Source of the DNA: CAZFVY01 sp964522665
GTDB lineage: Bacteria; Verrucomicrobiota; Verrucomicrobiia; Limisphaerales; CAZFVY01
Length of the DNA stretch: 49,531 nt
Assembly (NCBI GenBank): GCA_964522665.1
Contig: CAZFVY010000050.1
Location: 1 to 49,531, forward strand
Reading direction: 5' to 3'
The notes beneath the pieces are model-generated. The model was not told the DNA's origin. It ran no database searches and worked only from the letters and a program-made list of their open reading frames with translations. The position numbers and the translations under genes are program-made. This document shows positions 9,092 to 16,864 of this stretch, piece after piece (position 1 is the first letter of the stretch; each line of letters opens with the position of its first letter).

Positions 9092-11077
9092 TCACTTGGA
9101 CTCAACCCGGTGTTGGGAGACGCCGGCGACCGCGTCCAAAACGGCCGTTTGGACGGCCGGGTCGAAAAGGTTGCCCAAATGCCCTCCATGCGGGAAAATC
9201 GTCGTCGCGTCTGGCGCGAACGTGGCGCGGAGCCAAGTCGAGTCGTCCGGCGTCAGGAGAAAATCGTTTTGGTTGTAGATCAGTCGGATGTGCGGGTTAC
9301 CGCGCAGTTCAGTCGTATAAGTTCGCAAATCGCCGTCCTTCTCCATCACCTCCGCCGCGGACGCGATCCCGCGCGCCTGATAATACGGCGCGGCGAAGCG
9401 TTGGAAGTAATCCTCGTAAGAATATCGCAGAATTTCCTGATACACCGGCTCGCGCCGAAGATTCGCCACCGGCTGGCGCAGGACGCCCTGGTTGACTCGC
9501 CGCTGGCTGCTGAAAATGACGTCCCGCAAAATGAGCCGGAAGGTCAGGCCGATCAGAAACTTCGACTCGGTGGCGCTGAAGGGCAGTAAAGTCTGCGAAG
9601 AGAGCGGGCCTTTGCTCAAGGCGGCGACCTTGAGCAGCGTGTTCTCCAGGTCATCGGCCCGTTCCGCGGCGGGCCAGGCCAAGGGAGCGCGGTAAAACTC
9701 GTCAAGCTTGGAGATTCCGTGGAGCATCGTGACCGGGGTGTCGATGGCCACGTAGCGCTCGAAGGAGATCAGCGACGGATTCGTCGCCGCCGTCGCGGCA
9801 ATGTAGAGCGACTCGAGCGCGCCCATGGAATAGCCCATCAGTGTTTTCGGGCCGAAGCGACCCGGAAGCTCGGTCTGCAGGCGGTGATCGATCGCGGTCA
9901 ACGCGGCGTGCAGATCATGGCCGTCCACCGGGAGATAAGCCGGCAGCGCCACGGTGGAAGCGTGCTCCATGAACTCGGCGTTGAAGGGGCTGCTGACGCA
10001 GACGACCGAACAGCCGTTGTTGTACGCCAATTCCGCCAGCGCCAGCGAAGGTTGGGAGAGGCGATGAGAACCGAGGCCGGGAACAATATAGACCAGCGGC
10101 GCTTTGCCAGGGCGCACCCATGACGTGAATTTCAGCTTCCGCCCGGTGGCCGGTATGACGACGGAGCGGGTTTGGCCGTGGTTGAGGAATTCCGGGTCCT
10201 TGCCGGTGAATAATACGGAGGCCAGGGTTTCAAGCGACGCGGCATCCGGTTCGCCTTTGACTTGAAAATCCGGCGCCTTGCTTTCCCGGGCGAAAGTCCA
10301 GTCATATTGAATCTCCGCGTACGGGTCCATCTCGGACTGGCTGAAGCGCACAAACTCGCCCACGGTGTCCGAAAAATCATTATACATGAAGGCGTAGGAG
10401 AGGTAGCTGTAGCGGCCGAGATAACTGAGGGGAGAGTTTGGGTTGAAGCGGTAGGGCGCGATATAGAGCAGCGGATTGACGGCGGTATCGCCCGCGAGGC
10501 CGACGGTATCGCGCTCATTGCTCGGTCCGAAGAGCGGGAGCATCAAATAGCAATGTGGGCGCCAGCCCCACAGCCCAAGCGTCTGGCCAAAATCAGCGTC
10601 CGCCTTGGGAACGGAAATCGTCCAAGTGTCGGCCGCGTCGAAGAAGCCACCGAGACCGACGGTCGTATTGCAAAGGAATCGGTAGGTCTCGTCGCACGCT
10701 CGCCGCCACTTGCCTTGAAGCAGATTGTTTATGAATCGTTGCGGAAAGTAGAGGTTCCGGCCGATGTTCCCGATGCCGGTTCGAACCGGGCGGGGGACAA
10801 CGAAGCGGTACACGCGGCTGCTCGGGGCGATCACGTCGGTCATCAAACCGCGGTTGAAGGCCCAAATCACCCGATTCACCGGTTCAATCGGATCGGGAAC
10901 GGATTGGGGGAGCGCGATGGCTTCCGCGGGCGCCGAGGCCGCCGCGCCGGCGAGCGGCGCCTGCGCTTGGCACGAATGGGCGCGTCCCAAGGCAAGAATT
11001 AAGGCGGCGCAGGCGCTGATTCGCCGCCAATGGGGTAGCTTCAATTCAATCGCTTTCTGGCCGCGACCTCGATCCAC
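9092..11077 (-). CDS. MlaA-family lipid transport protein fused to an alpha/beta hydrolase
   Basis: 661 residues. A hydrophobic export leader (residues ~18-38) is followed at ~61-270 by an MlaA/VacJ domain: DPIEPVNRVIWAFN, VVPRPVRTGIGNIGRNL, FINNLLQGKW and DFGQTLGLWG are characteristic. MlaA sits in the outer membrane and extracts phospholipids from its outer leaflet. Residues ~325-645 form an alpha/beta hydrolase with nucleophile elbow G-Y-S-M-G (Ser417), a candidate acid at Asp605 and a late His633 in PHGGHLG. Ordinary MlaA is about 250 residues, so the second half is extra. The lipobox is weak (AHSC at Cys36), so lipidation is uncertain. I infer coupling of lipid extraction to ester hydrolysis, perhaps a phospholipase. 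MlaE and MlaD genes lie 6 kb away on the other strand. Confidence 0.85.
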   Translation of the reverse strand: MDRGRGQKAIELKLPHWRRISACAALILALGRAHSCQAQAPLAGAAASAPAEAIALPQSVPDPIEPVNRVIWAFNRGLMTDVIAPSSRVYRFVVPRPVRTGIGNIGRNLYFPQRFINNLLQGKWRRACDETYRFLCNTTVGLGGFFDAADTWTISVPKADADFGQTLGLWGWRPHCYLMLPLFGPSNERDTVGLAGDTAVNPLLYIAPYRFNPNSPLSYLGRYSYLSYAFMYNDFSDTVGEFVRFSQSEMDPYAEIQYDWTFARESKAPDFQVKGEPDAASLETLASVLFTGKDPEFLNHGQTRSVVIPATGRKLKFTSWVRPGKAPLVYIVPGLGSHRLSQPSLALAELAYNNGCSVVCVSSPFNAEFMEHASTVALPAYLPVDGHDLHAALTAIDHRLQTELPGRFGPKTLMGYSMGALESLYIAATAATNPSLISFERYVAIDTPVTMLHGISKLDEFYRAPLAWPAAERADDLENTLLKVAALSKGPLSSQTLLPFSATESKFLIGLTFRLILRDVIFSSQRRVNQGVLRQPVANLRREPVYQEILRYSYEDYFQRFAAPYYQARGIASAAEVMEKDGDLRTYTTELRGNPHIRLIYNQNDFLLTPDDSTWLRATFAPDATTIFPHGGHLGNLFDPAVQTAVLDAVAGVSQHRVESK

Positions 11078-11355
11078 TTCTGAGCCGCCGGATTAAACCC
11101 AAGCGCCTCAGATCGATGATTCGCCTTCAGATTCAGGCAACAACCTTCCGCCCGGGGTTGGATCGTCCCTCGCCGGATTTCAACAACGCTGGGCGAGCCA
11201 TCATTCCCGGCGATCGGGATTCGAATTTGACTGGCCGGCGCCGGCGGGTGGGCCGGTCCGCCCGGACGCGTCGCCGTTTCCGGCCCGGCGGCGCGCGGCG
11301 TTATTCGATGAGTCATGCGGGAATCGGGGGTGATGGTTCGGGGCGGTCAGCGCGC

Positions 11356-11511
11356 TTAGATTCTTCCCAACAAAAGCAGGACGACTAACAGGACCAGAAC
11401 CATCCCCACGCCGCCACTAGGGTAATAGCCCCAATTACGGCTGTGCGGCCACCGCGGGAGGGCGCCGAGCAACATAAGAACGAGCACGATAAGTAGAATC
11501 GGTCCTAACAT
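11356..11511 (-). CDS. DUF3309 family membrane micro-protein
   Basis: 51 residues starting MLGPILLIVLVLMLLGALP, then a polar RWPHSRNWGYYPSGGVG turn and a second hydrophobic stretch ending LLLLGRI. The two short membrane segments around a W-PxSRxWGYxPSGG loop are the DUF3309 signature. The family's function is unknown; it is common in soil bacteria and often lies near other stress-linked micro-proteins, as here (entericidin and lmo0937-type genes within 8 kb). No clear Shine-Dalgarno precedes the ATG. The 278 bp on its downstream side, up to the MlaA-hydrolase start, shows nothing recognisable. Confidence 0.85.
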   Translation of the reverse strand: MLGPILLIVLVLMLLGALPRWPHSRNWGYYPSGGVGMVLVLLVVLLLLGRI

Positions 11512-11699
11512 AAGTTTTCTTTTTCTGCGCGAACGGGGTTCGCTGGTTGATCCGCCGTGAGCTTCACGACAGACGATTTAACGAGAAAGCACGACGGGCC
11601 TTGGGTGCACACACGGTTTTCCACCAAAACCCGCCAACCACCCAAATGGGCGGAAAATGTAAATAGAGTCGCGCTCGCCGGAAAGGCGGCTCCGCGCGT

Positions 11700-12650
11700 T
11701 CAATTGTAGAGCATCGCGACGGCGTCGCCGGAGATCGTGACGCGCAGGATGGTGAGCGCCGAGGGCGCGGAAAGGCGGTAGAACTCCATATTGCCGGACC
11801 TGGGAACCGTGATCGTTTTCGTGGGGAGATCGATTGATTGCCCAGCAGCGGTCGCATAGGGGCCGGTGACCACCGACGCCGATTGCAGCGTCACGGTGAC
11901 CGCTGGCGGCGGGGGAACCGTAATGCGGTTGGCTTCCAGGGTAACCGCGCCGACGCGGGCCAAGGCCCGGCCATCCAGAGTCGCGCCGGTGGCCAGTGAG
12001 ATCGATTGATTCGCGAGGATCGTTCCTTTAAAAATCGAGGTTGTCCCCAAGGTGGCGGAACTGCCGACCTGCCAATAGATGTTGGCGGCGTTGGCGGAGC
12101 CCGCGAGAATCACCTGGCTGCCCGCGGCCGTGTTGAGTGACGAGGCGATCTGGAAGATGAAGACCGCGCTCGGATCACCTTGGGCGTCGAGGGTTAGATT
12201 TCCCGTCAGCGCCAGCGTTCCCGTTGACCGGTAGAGGCCGGGGAGGAGCGTCTGCCCCCCGAGATCGGCGTTGGCGACGTCCACGGGCGCAAGGCTGCGC
12301 CCGGCGGCGTCGTTATAAGCCGTCGTCAAATCACCTTGGGCGGTTTGAGCGACGGCATCGCCGGCGTGAATCGTGCCAGTCAGAGTTCCTGGACCACCAG
12401 GGACGATGCCGGCGAAACCGACCACGCCTGACCCGGCCCAGACGCCGAGGTCGCCCGTCAGCGTCGAACCGCCCGTGCTGGTCACGGTCGAACCGGCCAG
12501 GATCCCGAAATTGGCGGCCGATCCAAGCGGGACCGCGGTCTGAGCGGCCCGCCCGCGGACGGGCAGAGTGAGCGCGGTCATGGCCGCGATGGTAAGGGCC
12601 AGGCCCAGAAGGCTTCCCTTCATTCCGACGCTAGCATTAGGAGTTTTCAT
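11700..12650 (-). CDS. Ice-binding family protein (DUF3494)
   Basis: 316 residues from the ATG at 12650 (MKTPNASVGMKG); an ATG 27 nt later is possible. After a signal peptide ending near RGRAAQ, residues ~40-250 carry the DUF3494 pattern: VPLGSAANFGILAGSTVTSTG, LTGDLGVWAG, HAGDAVAQTAQGDLTTAYND, GGQTLLPGLYRS, LTLDAQGDPSAVFIFQ and GTTSIFKGTILANQSISL. These domains form a beta-helix that binds ice or, in some proteins, acts as an adhesin module. The C-terminal ~70 residues (LQSASVVTGPYATAAG ... MEFYRLS) resemble the terminal module of the glycosidase at 22496, followed by ~20 extra residues. The 188-bp gap after it holds a weak hairpin at about 11671-11697. Confidence 0.9.
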   Translation of the reverse strand: MKTPNASVGMKGSLLGLALTIAAMTALTLPVRGRAAQTAVPLGSAANFGILAGSTVTSTGGSTLTGDLGVWAGSGVVGFAGIVPGGPGTLTGTIHAGDAVAQTAQGDLTTAYNDAAGRSLAPVDVANADLGGQTLLPGLYRSTGTLALTGNLTLDAQGDPSAVFIFQIASSLNTAAGSQVILAGSANAANIYWQVGSSATLGTTSIFKGTILANQSISLATGATLDGRALARVGAVTLEANRITVPPPPAVTVTLQSASVVTGPYATAAGQSIDLPTKTITVPRSGNMEFYRLSAPSALTILRVTISGDAVAMLYN

Positions 12651-12678
12651 AAAGTTAATTTGCGGCTTTTCTCCAGGG

Positions 12679-13146
12679 CTAATCGGAGAGTATCCGTGGT
12701 TTGGCGCCATAGAATAACGGTTGCGCCAACACTTCGTTCACGGTTTCCAAGAGCTGGCCGTTGGAAAATGGCTTCAGTAGGAGGGCGACCGGCTGGAGCC
12801 AGGCGTTACGGTCCAACTCCAAGGTCGGCAAAGCTCCCGACGCCAAAATAACTGGGATCGTCACGCGCGCGCCGCGAAGCTTCTTGACGAGCTCGACGCC
12901 GGACATCCGGGGCATCTCGATGTCGGTGATGAGCAAATCGTAGCTGTTAACCTGTAGTTCCTGCCAAGCGTCGGCGCCGTCGCCGGCGGTTGCCGCCCGG
13001 TAGCCCGACTGGATCAGAACCTGGGCGCTGAGGTGGCGGACATTATCGTCGTCATCGACCACCAACACGCGAACCGGCGGATTTGCGGGCCGGAGAATCG
13101 TCGCCTCGGCAGGCTTAATCACTGGGGAGGATTGGTAATTTCCCAT
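12679..13146 (-). CDS. Stand-alone response regulator receiver protein (CheY-like)
   Basis: 155 residues from the ATG at 13146; a GTG at 13209 and an ATG at 13173 are in frame upstream. The later start is preferred because 13195-13211 carries an operator-like motif that would otherwise be coding. The receiver domain fills residues ~25-145: VLVVDDDDNVR acidic pocket, phospho-acceptor Asp in DLLITDIEMPRMSG, and switch Lys in LLLKPF. No output domain is present, so it probably signals by protein contact. It lies between the ice-binding gene and a LuxR-type response regulator, all on the minus strand. A cognate kinase cannot be assigned; the kinase at 14274 is the nearest. Confidence 0.85.
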   Translation of the reverse strand: MGNYQSSPVIKPAEATILRPANPPVRVLVVDDDDNVRHLSAQVLIQSGYRAATAGDGADAWQELQVNSYDLLITDIEMPRMSGVELVKKLRGARVTIPVILASGALPTLELDRNAWLQPVALLLKPFSNGQLLETVNEVLAQPLFYGAKPRILSD

Positions 13147-13194
13147 GCCGACAGAGTAGATCAATCCGGCCATTGACCACCACTTGGGGGTTGC

Positions 13195-13211
13195 TTGTGG
13201 GGTGTTCACCC
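13195..13211. promoter_or_regulatory. GGGTGTTCACC motif before the receiver gene
   Basis: TGTGGGGTGTTCACCC, an imperfect palindrome, differs by one core base from the motif at 13591 and lies about 50 bp upstream of the ATG at 13146. It is a candidate operator. Confidence 0.45.
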
Positions 13212-13298
13212 TATTGTTGAAGTTGACCTGGAAACCAGCGCAAGTGGCGACCGGCGCGTTCCTGGACCGTGAGCGGGGGCGGAAGAAACTGGCGGATC

Positions 13299-13337
13299 GC
13301 CCTGCGACCGACTTTCGGCGATCGCAGGGCTTTGTTT
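13299..13337 (+). terminator. Strong plus-strand hairpin with T-rich tail
   Basis: Arms GCCCTGCGA (13299-13307) and TCGCAGGGC (13322-13330) enclose a second small stem CCGA/TCGG and are followed by TTTGTTT. This is a good Rho-independent terminator in the plus direction, but no plus-strand gene ends here. Both flanking genes are on the minus strand, where the tail is GATCCGCC and gives no U-tract. It sits in the 478-bp gap 13147-13624, which otherwise holds two operator-like motifs. Confidence 0.5.
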
Positions 13338-13590
13338 AGCGGTTATCCACGAGCGGCTGAGGGCAGCCTCGGTAGGATACTTACTTTGCCCGGTTCCCGT
13401 ATGCTCCTCGGCGGAAGGTGTTTTGGCGGGGGCGTCTCGGCCCGGCGGGTTGGCCCCCCTGACGCGGCGGTCCGTCGTTCGGGAACGCTTACCCAGATGC
13501 CCGGCGCAGTCTGTTTCCAAGGCGGAGTGGACTTCGGTGGCACGCGCTGAATCTGCGCTTCCGGGCAGGGCCGCGCAATCGGGTGGCGCC

Positions 13591-13607
13591 CGTGGGGTGT
13601 TTACCCC
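13591..13607. promoter_or_regulatory. GGGTGTTTACCC motif
   Basis: CGTGGGGTGTTTACCCC, an imperfect palindrome with TGGGGT/ACCCCA arms, lies just downstream of the LuxR-type regulator stop and 445 bp upstream of the receiver gene. It is the clearest member of the recurring motif. Confidence 0.45.
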
Positions 13608-13624
13608 AGGAAACCCGACGGCGG

Positions 13625-14302
13625 TTAGATGATCGTGACCTGAACGCTGTTCTCGATGATGCCCGCGCTGATGGCATAGCGAGTGAGGCCCGCGGTATCG
13701 TGGATGTTCAATTTCGACATCAGATGCTGGCGATGCTTTTCAACGGTCTTAAAGCTGATGCCCAAGTCCGCCGCGACCTGTTTGTTTGGCTGGCCCTCGG
13801 CGATCAACTGGAGCACTTCCATCTCGCGCGAACTCAGAGAATTATTCTTCTTCTTGATCTGCCCGGCGCGATCGATGGATTTTTGATCGCGGCTCTTGAG
13901 GCGCCGGGCGACCGTGGGGCTGAAAAAGGTATTCCCTTTCTGGACCTCGCGGATCGCCGTCACCAGAATGTGCGATGAGCTTTGCTTGAGCAAAAACCCG
14001 GAGGCGCCCAGCGTCATCATTTGCTCGACGTACGCGTCATCGCTGTGAGCGGAGAGGATGAGCACCTTGGCGCTGGGAACCGCTTTGCGAATCTGGCGGG
14101 TCGCTTCCAAGCCGTTGAGCAGGGGCATCGCGATGTCCATGACGACGACGTCCGGCCGGAGCTTTGTCGCCATCTCCACGGCCTGACGACCCGTTTCGGC
14201 TTCGCCGACCACGTGAATGTCGGATTCATGTTTCAACAAAAGCCGCAGACCTTCGCGGACAATCTCGTGATCTTCAGCCAGGAGGACGGTGATGGGTTTC
14301 AT
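13625..14302 (-). CDS. LuxR/NarL-type response regulator
   Basis: 225 residues. The N-terminal receiver has the acidic pair in LLAEDHEIVREGL, phospho-acceptor Asp56 in DVVVMDIAMPLLNG, and a conserved Lys in LLKQSS. The C-terminal HTH (about 150-215) reads LSSREMEVLQLIAEGQPNKQVAADLG then SFKTVEKHRQHLMSKL, typical of NarL/FixJ proteins. It is a transcription factor activated by phosphorylation. Its start overlaps the end of the histidine kinase gene by 29 nt, so the two are almost certainly cotranscribed and form a two-component pair. The recurring motif nearby is a plausible binding site, but that is inference. Confidence 0.93.
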   Translation of the reverse strand: MKPITVLLAEDHEIVREGLRLLLKHESDIHVVGEAETGRQAVEMATKLRPDVVVMDIAMPLLNGLEATRQIRKAVPSAKVLILSAHSDDAYVEQMMTLGASGFLLKQSSSHILVTAIREVQKGNTFFSPTVARRLKSRDQKSIDRAGQIKKKNNSLSSREMEVLQLIAEGQPNKQVAADLGISFKTVEKHRQHLMSKLNIHDTAGLTRYAISAGIIENSVQVTII

Positions 14303-15494
14303 AGTTTTTTAGAGTTGGACGCGGGCGGGGGCCTTCATTTGCCCTTTGGCCCCCCCCCGGGGTGAGGGGCGCGGAGGCGACGAGCGGAATCAGGGCCTGA
14401 ACGGTTGTGCCTTTGCCCGGCGCCGACTCGACGCTGAAAGCGCCGCCGACCATTTCCACGCGCTCGCGCATGCCGAGCAGACCCAGCCGGTTGGTGCCGC
14501 GCGCGTGCAATATACGCCGCACGTCAAAGGATTTGCCGTCGTCGGTGACCCGCATGCAGGCCGCGTTGGCGAGTTTGGTGACGTTGACATCGACGTGGGT
14601 GGCCTGCGCGTGGCGCACGACGTTGGTCAGGGCTTCCTGGGCGACGCGGAAGAGCACCGTCCGTTTGGCGCCGTCGAGTTCCTCGACCCCGGCGAAAACG
14701 GTCAGGTGAATGCGGAGGCGCGAACGTTTCGCGAGAGCCTTCACGAACGAATGGAGGGCGGGAATCAAACCCAAGTCGTCCAACACGGCGGGACGCAGGT
14801 CGCGGGCGAAACGGTGGACGATATCGACCGACCGCTCGACCATTCTCTGCGTGCTGGAGATCTTGCTCTGGAGGCCTTTGGTGTTGATCGCCGCCGCGCC
14901 TTTCAGCGCGGCGAGCCGGACGTTGATGCCGGTCAGAGTCTGGGCGATTTCGTCATGCAGTTCGCGGCTGATCTTCTTGCGCTCCTCCTCCTGCGTCGCC
15001 AGCAGTTGGCGGGAGAGCAGCCGCAGTTGTTCCTGCATGTGGTGCGATTGGAGCAACAACTGGCTGTAGTGCTGTTCGCTTTTGCGGAGGGACTCCTCGA
15101 CCGTTTTGCGCTGGGCGATTTCCAGCTTCAATTCGCGGTTGGAGGCGGCCAGATCGACGGTGCGCTGGCGCAACGCGTGATTGACCAGGCCAAGGCGAGT
15201 ATTGGCTTCGCGGGCCGTGCGGTGGGTCTTCTCGATCGGGGTGATGGCTTCGGCGAAAAAGGTTCCCGCCCGCCGGACCAGCGCCTCTTGCGTGGCGGGG
15301 GACTGACTGTTCAAAATCAGGGCGATCAAAGACCGCTCGTGGATTCTGGCCAGGTCCAGCGTTTCCAGCCCGAGGGTCATGGCCTGGCGCCCCAGTTCTT
15401 CGGCCGGGACGGCGCCGGGCGCTTTACCGCCGTGGAGGTATTTGCGGAGAGCCATCTGATAACGCCGGGATAAACCCGACAGCTTAGGATTCAT
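14274..15494 (-). CDS. Histidine kinase (HisKA_3/HATPase, NarX/DegS type), apparently cytoplasmic
   Basis: 406 residues from the ATG at 15494, chosen because MNPKLSGLSRRYQMALRKYL aligns with the start of the upstream paralogue. No membrane segment is seen. An N-terminal helical domain (1-105; LGLETLDLARIHE resembles RsbU-type N-domains) leads through a coiled coil to the HisKA_3 dimerisation domain with phospho-acceptor His180 in ISRELHDEIAQTL. The ATPase domain follows: N-box LFRVAQEALTNVVRHA, VTDDGKSFD and GLLGMRERVEMVGG. It should autophosphorylate and pass phosphate to the regulator encoded next. It overlaps the upstream paralogue by 11 nt and the downstream regulator by 29 nt, implying translational coupling of all three. 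Confidence 0.92.
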   Translation of the reverse strand: MNPKLSGLSRRYQMALRKYLHGGKAPGAVPAEELGRQAMTLGLETLDLARIHERSLIALILNSQSPATQEALVRRAGTFFAEAITPIEKTHRTAREANTRLGLVNHALRQRTVDLAASNRELKLEIAQRKTVEESLRKSEQHYSQLLLQSHHMQEQLRLLSRQLLATQEEERKKISRELHDEIAQTLTGINVRLAALKGAAAINTKGLQSKISSTQRMVERSVDIVHRFARDLRPAVLDDLGLIPALHSFVKALAKRSRLRIHLTVFAGVEELDGAKRTVLFRVAQEALTNVVRHAQATHVDVNVTKLANAACMRVTDDGKSFDVRRILHARGTNRLGLLGMRERVEMVGGAFSVESAPGKGTTVQALIPLVASAPLTPGGGQRANEGPRPRPTLKNYETHHRPPG

Positions 15495-16191
15495 GACGGT
15501 TACCAAATTCACGAGCGAAGCGTTTGATGCTCTTGACGGACTTATCCACCAGGCGCTGCGTGTTGGCAATTTCTTTTTGGAGGCCTTGGGCGTTCTGGAC
15601 GGCTTCTTTCTTCAAGGCCAGTAAACGGACATTGATCCCGAGGAGGGTTTGGGCGATTTCGTTCTGAAGTTCACGGCTGATCTGTTTGTGTTTATTTTCC
15701 TGCGCGGAAAGGATTTGGTGAGTCAACTTCTGGAGATGCTTTTCCAGGCGGCGGGACTCCCTCAAGAGTTCTTCGGAGTGGGCGCTGCTTTTCTTGAGCG
15801 CTTCCTCCAGGGTCTTGCGTTGGGAGACGCCATGTTTGAGGAACTGGTTGGAGGCCGCCAGGTCCACCGTGCGGCGGTCGAGCGTCTTATGGAGTTGGCC
15901 TAAACGGTGATTGGTTTTGAGAGCGGCTTGATGCGTTTCCTCGATCGGGCCGATGGATTCGGCGAAGAAGGCTTCCGCCCATTTCGCGGTTTCATCCACG
16001 GCGTCGCAAACGTCCAGCGTCGCGAGGGCCGCCTCGTGAATGCGCGCGACGTCCAACGTCTCGAGGCCGAGCGCCAGCGCCTGGCGCCCCAATCCGAGCG
16101 CTGGCCGCAGACTGGCCTGCGGCCCGAGCTTCAGGTGCTTTTGCAGGGCCACGGCGTACCGTTGGGTCAGTGCGTTCAGCTTGCGTTTCAT
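15484..16191 (-). CDS. Degenerate histidine kinase paralogue: dimerisation domain without His or ATPase
   Basis: 235 residues from the ATG at 16191 (MKRKLNALTQRYAVALQKHL), which aligns end to end with the first ~230 residues of the next gene's kinase. It has the same N-terminal helical domain (LGLETLDVARIHE), coiled coil (RRTVDLAASN) and HisKA_3 helices (ISRELQNEIAQTLLGINVRL). The phospho-acceptor His is replaced by Gln176 and the protein stops before any ATPase domain. The reading frame is intact and the gene overlaps the true kinase gene by 11 nt, so it looks maintained and not decaying. It may heterodimerise with the kinase or act as a sensor or adaptor subunit. It cannot be a kinase itself. 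Confidence 0.85.
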   Translation of the reverse strand: MKRKLNALTQRYAVALQKHLKLGPQASLRPALGLGRQALALGLETLDVARIHEAALATLDVCDAVDETAKWAEAFFAESIGPIEETHQAALKTNHRLGQLHKTLDRRTVDLAASNQFLKHGVSQRKTLEEALKKSSAHSEELLRESRRLEKHLQKLTHQILSAQENKHKQISRELQNEIAQTLLGINVRLLALKKEAVQNAQGLQKEIANTQRLVDKSVKSIKRFAREFGNRHES

Positions 16192-16317
16192 TCTTATCCG
16201 CCGAATTCCGACGCCCCGAGCGGCGCGGCGTCCACCGTCCATTTCCGAACGCGGAGCCTGATCGCGGATCGATAAGGGCGATGCGACGCCATTGTCCCCC
16301 GAGGCATGCGGACCGTC

Positions 16318-16337
16318 GATACGGTAAACACCCTACG
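16318..16337. promoter_or_regulatory. GGTAAACACCC motif in the kinase/entericidin divergent region
   Basis: GATACGGTAAACACCCTACG is the reverse complement of the TTTACCGTATC-type site at 9025. It lies 126 bp upstream of the kinase paralogue (minus) and 340 bp upstream of entericidin (plus). The 484-bp gap 16192-16675 contains this and the motif at 16506; nothing else was recognised. Confidence 0.45.
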
Positions 16338-16505
16338 AATAGACCGCGGGCGGCTTGTTCCGCCCAGGCTCCGTTCTCGGCGCGACCGCGGAGCGGCGCC
16401 TTCCTCGGCGGCGGGCCGGGCGCCGCAAATCCTTAGGCCGCGCCAGGCGCTCGACGGGAGTTGGCAGGGCCGTTCGCGCCGGGGCTGCGAAGGTAGGATT
16501 CCACC

Positions 16506-16521
16506 CTATGGGAATCACCCC
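16506..16521. promoter_or_regulatory. CTATGGGAATCACCCC motif
   Basis: Same layout as TATGGGCAGTACCC at 9011 (CTATGGG, four bases, ACCC), also flanked by GATTCC/GGAATC arms. It lies 155 bp upstream of the entericidin start. Confidence 0.35.
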
Positions 16522-16675
16522 ATCGCCGCCGATCTCCGCGGACCGCATCATTGGAGCGACGAATAGGCGGACCGGAGAAAAGCGATGATCGAAGTGATCG
16601 TCCGTCCGGTTCGTGGGCGGGGTGGCGATTTCGGTCGAGCGCTCCGGCCCGGCAAACGTCGGAATTTACATCATT

Positions 16676-16822
16676 ATGAAACATCTGAATCTCAAACGAA
16701 TCGCGCTGCTCCTCGCGGTTACCGCCCTCCTTGTGACTGGTGGCCTCGGCTGCAACACGGTCCACGGTTTCGGCAAGGACGTGCAGAAAACCGGCGAGAG
16801 CATCCAGGACAGTTCGAAATGA
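16676..16822 (+). CDS. Entericidin A/B family lipoprotein
   Basis: 48 residues starting at the ATG at 16676. A hydrophobic leader (IALLLAVTALLVTGGLG) ends in a lipobox at GLGC, followed by NTVHGFGKDVQKTGESIQ, the hallmark of the EcnA/EcnB family (C-N-T-x-x-G-x-G-x-D-x-x). These are small membrane-anchored lipoproteins linked to stationary-phase and osmotic stress, and in E. coli to a toxin/antidote pair. Only one copy is present here, so the antidote role cannot be assumed. It begins a plus-strand group with MlaE 42 bp downstream. Confidence 0.9.
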   Translation: MKHLNLKRIALLLAVTALLVTGGLGCNTVHGFGKDVQKTGESIQDSSK

Positions 16823-16864
16823 GGGCGGCGCGACTGCGCGGCCAAGTCAATTGAAGGGGCGGGA

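Noticed and set aside
11041..11316. 91-residue minus-strand open frame before the MlaA-hydrolase gene
   Set aside because: It overlaps the start of that gene in another frame and has no hydrophobic or domain features.
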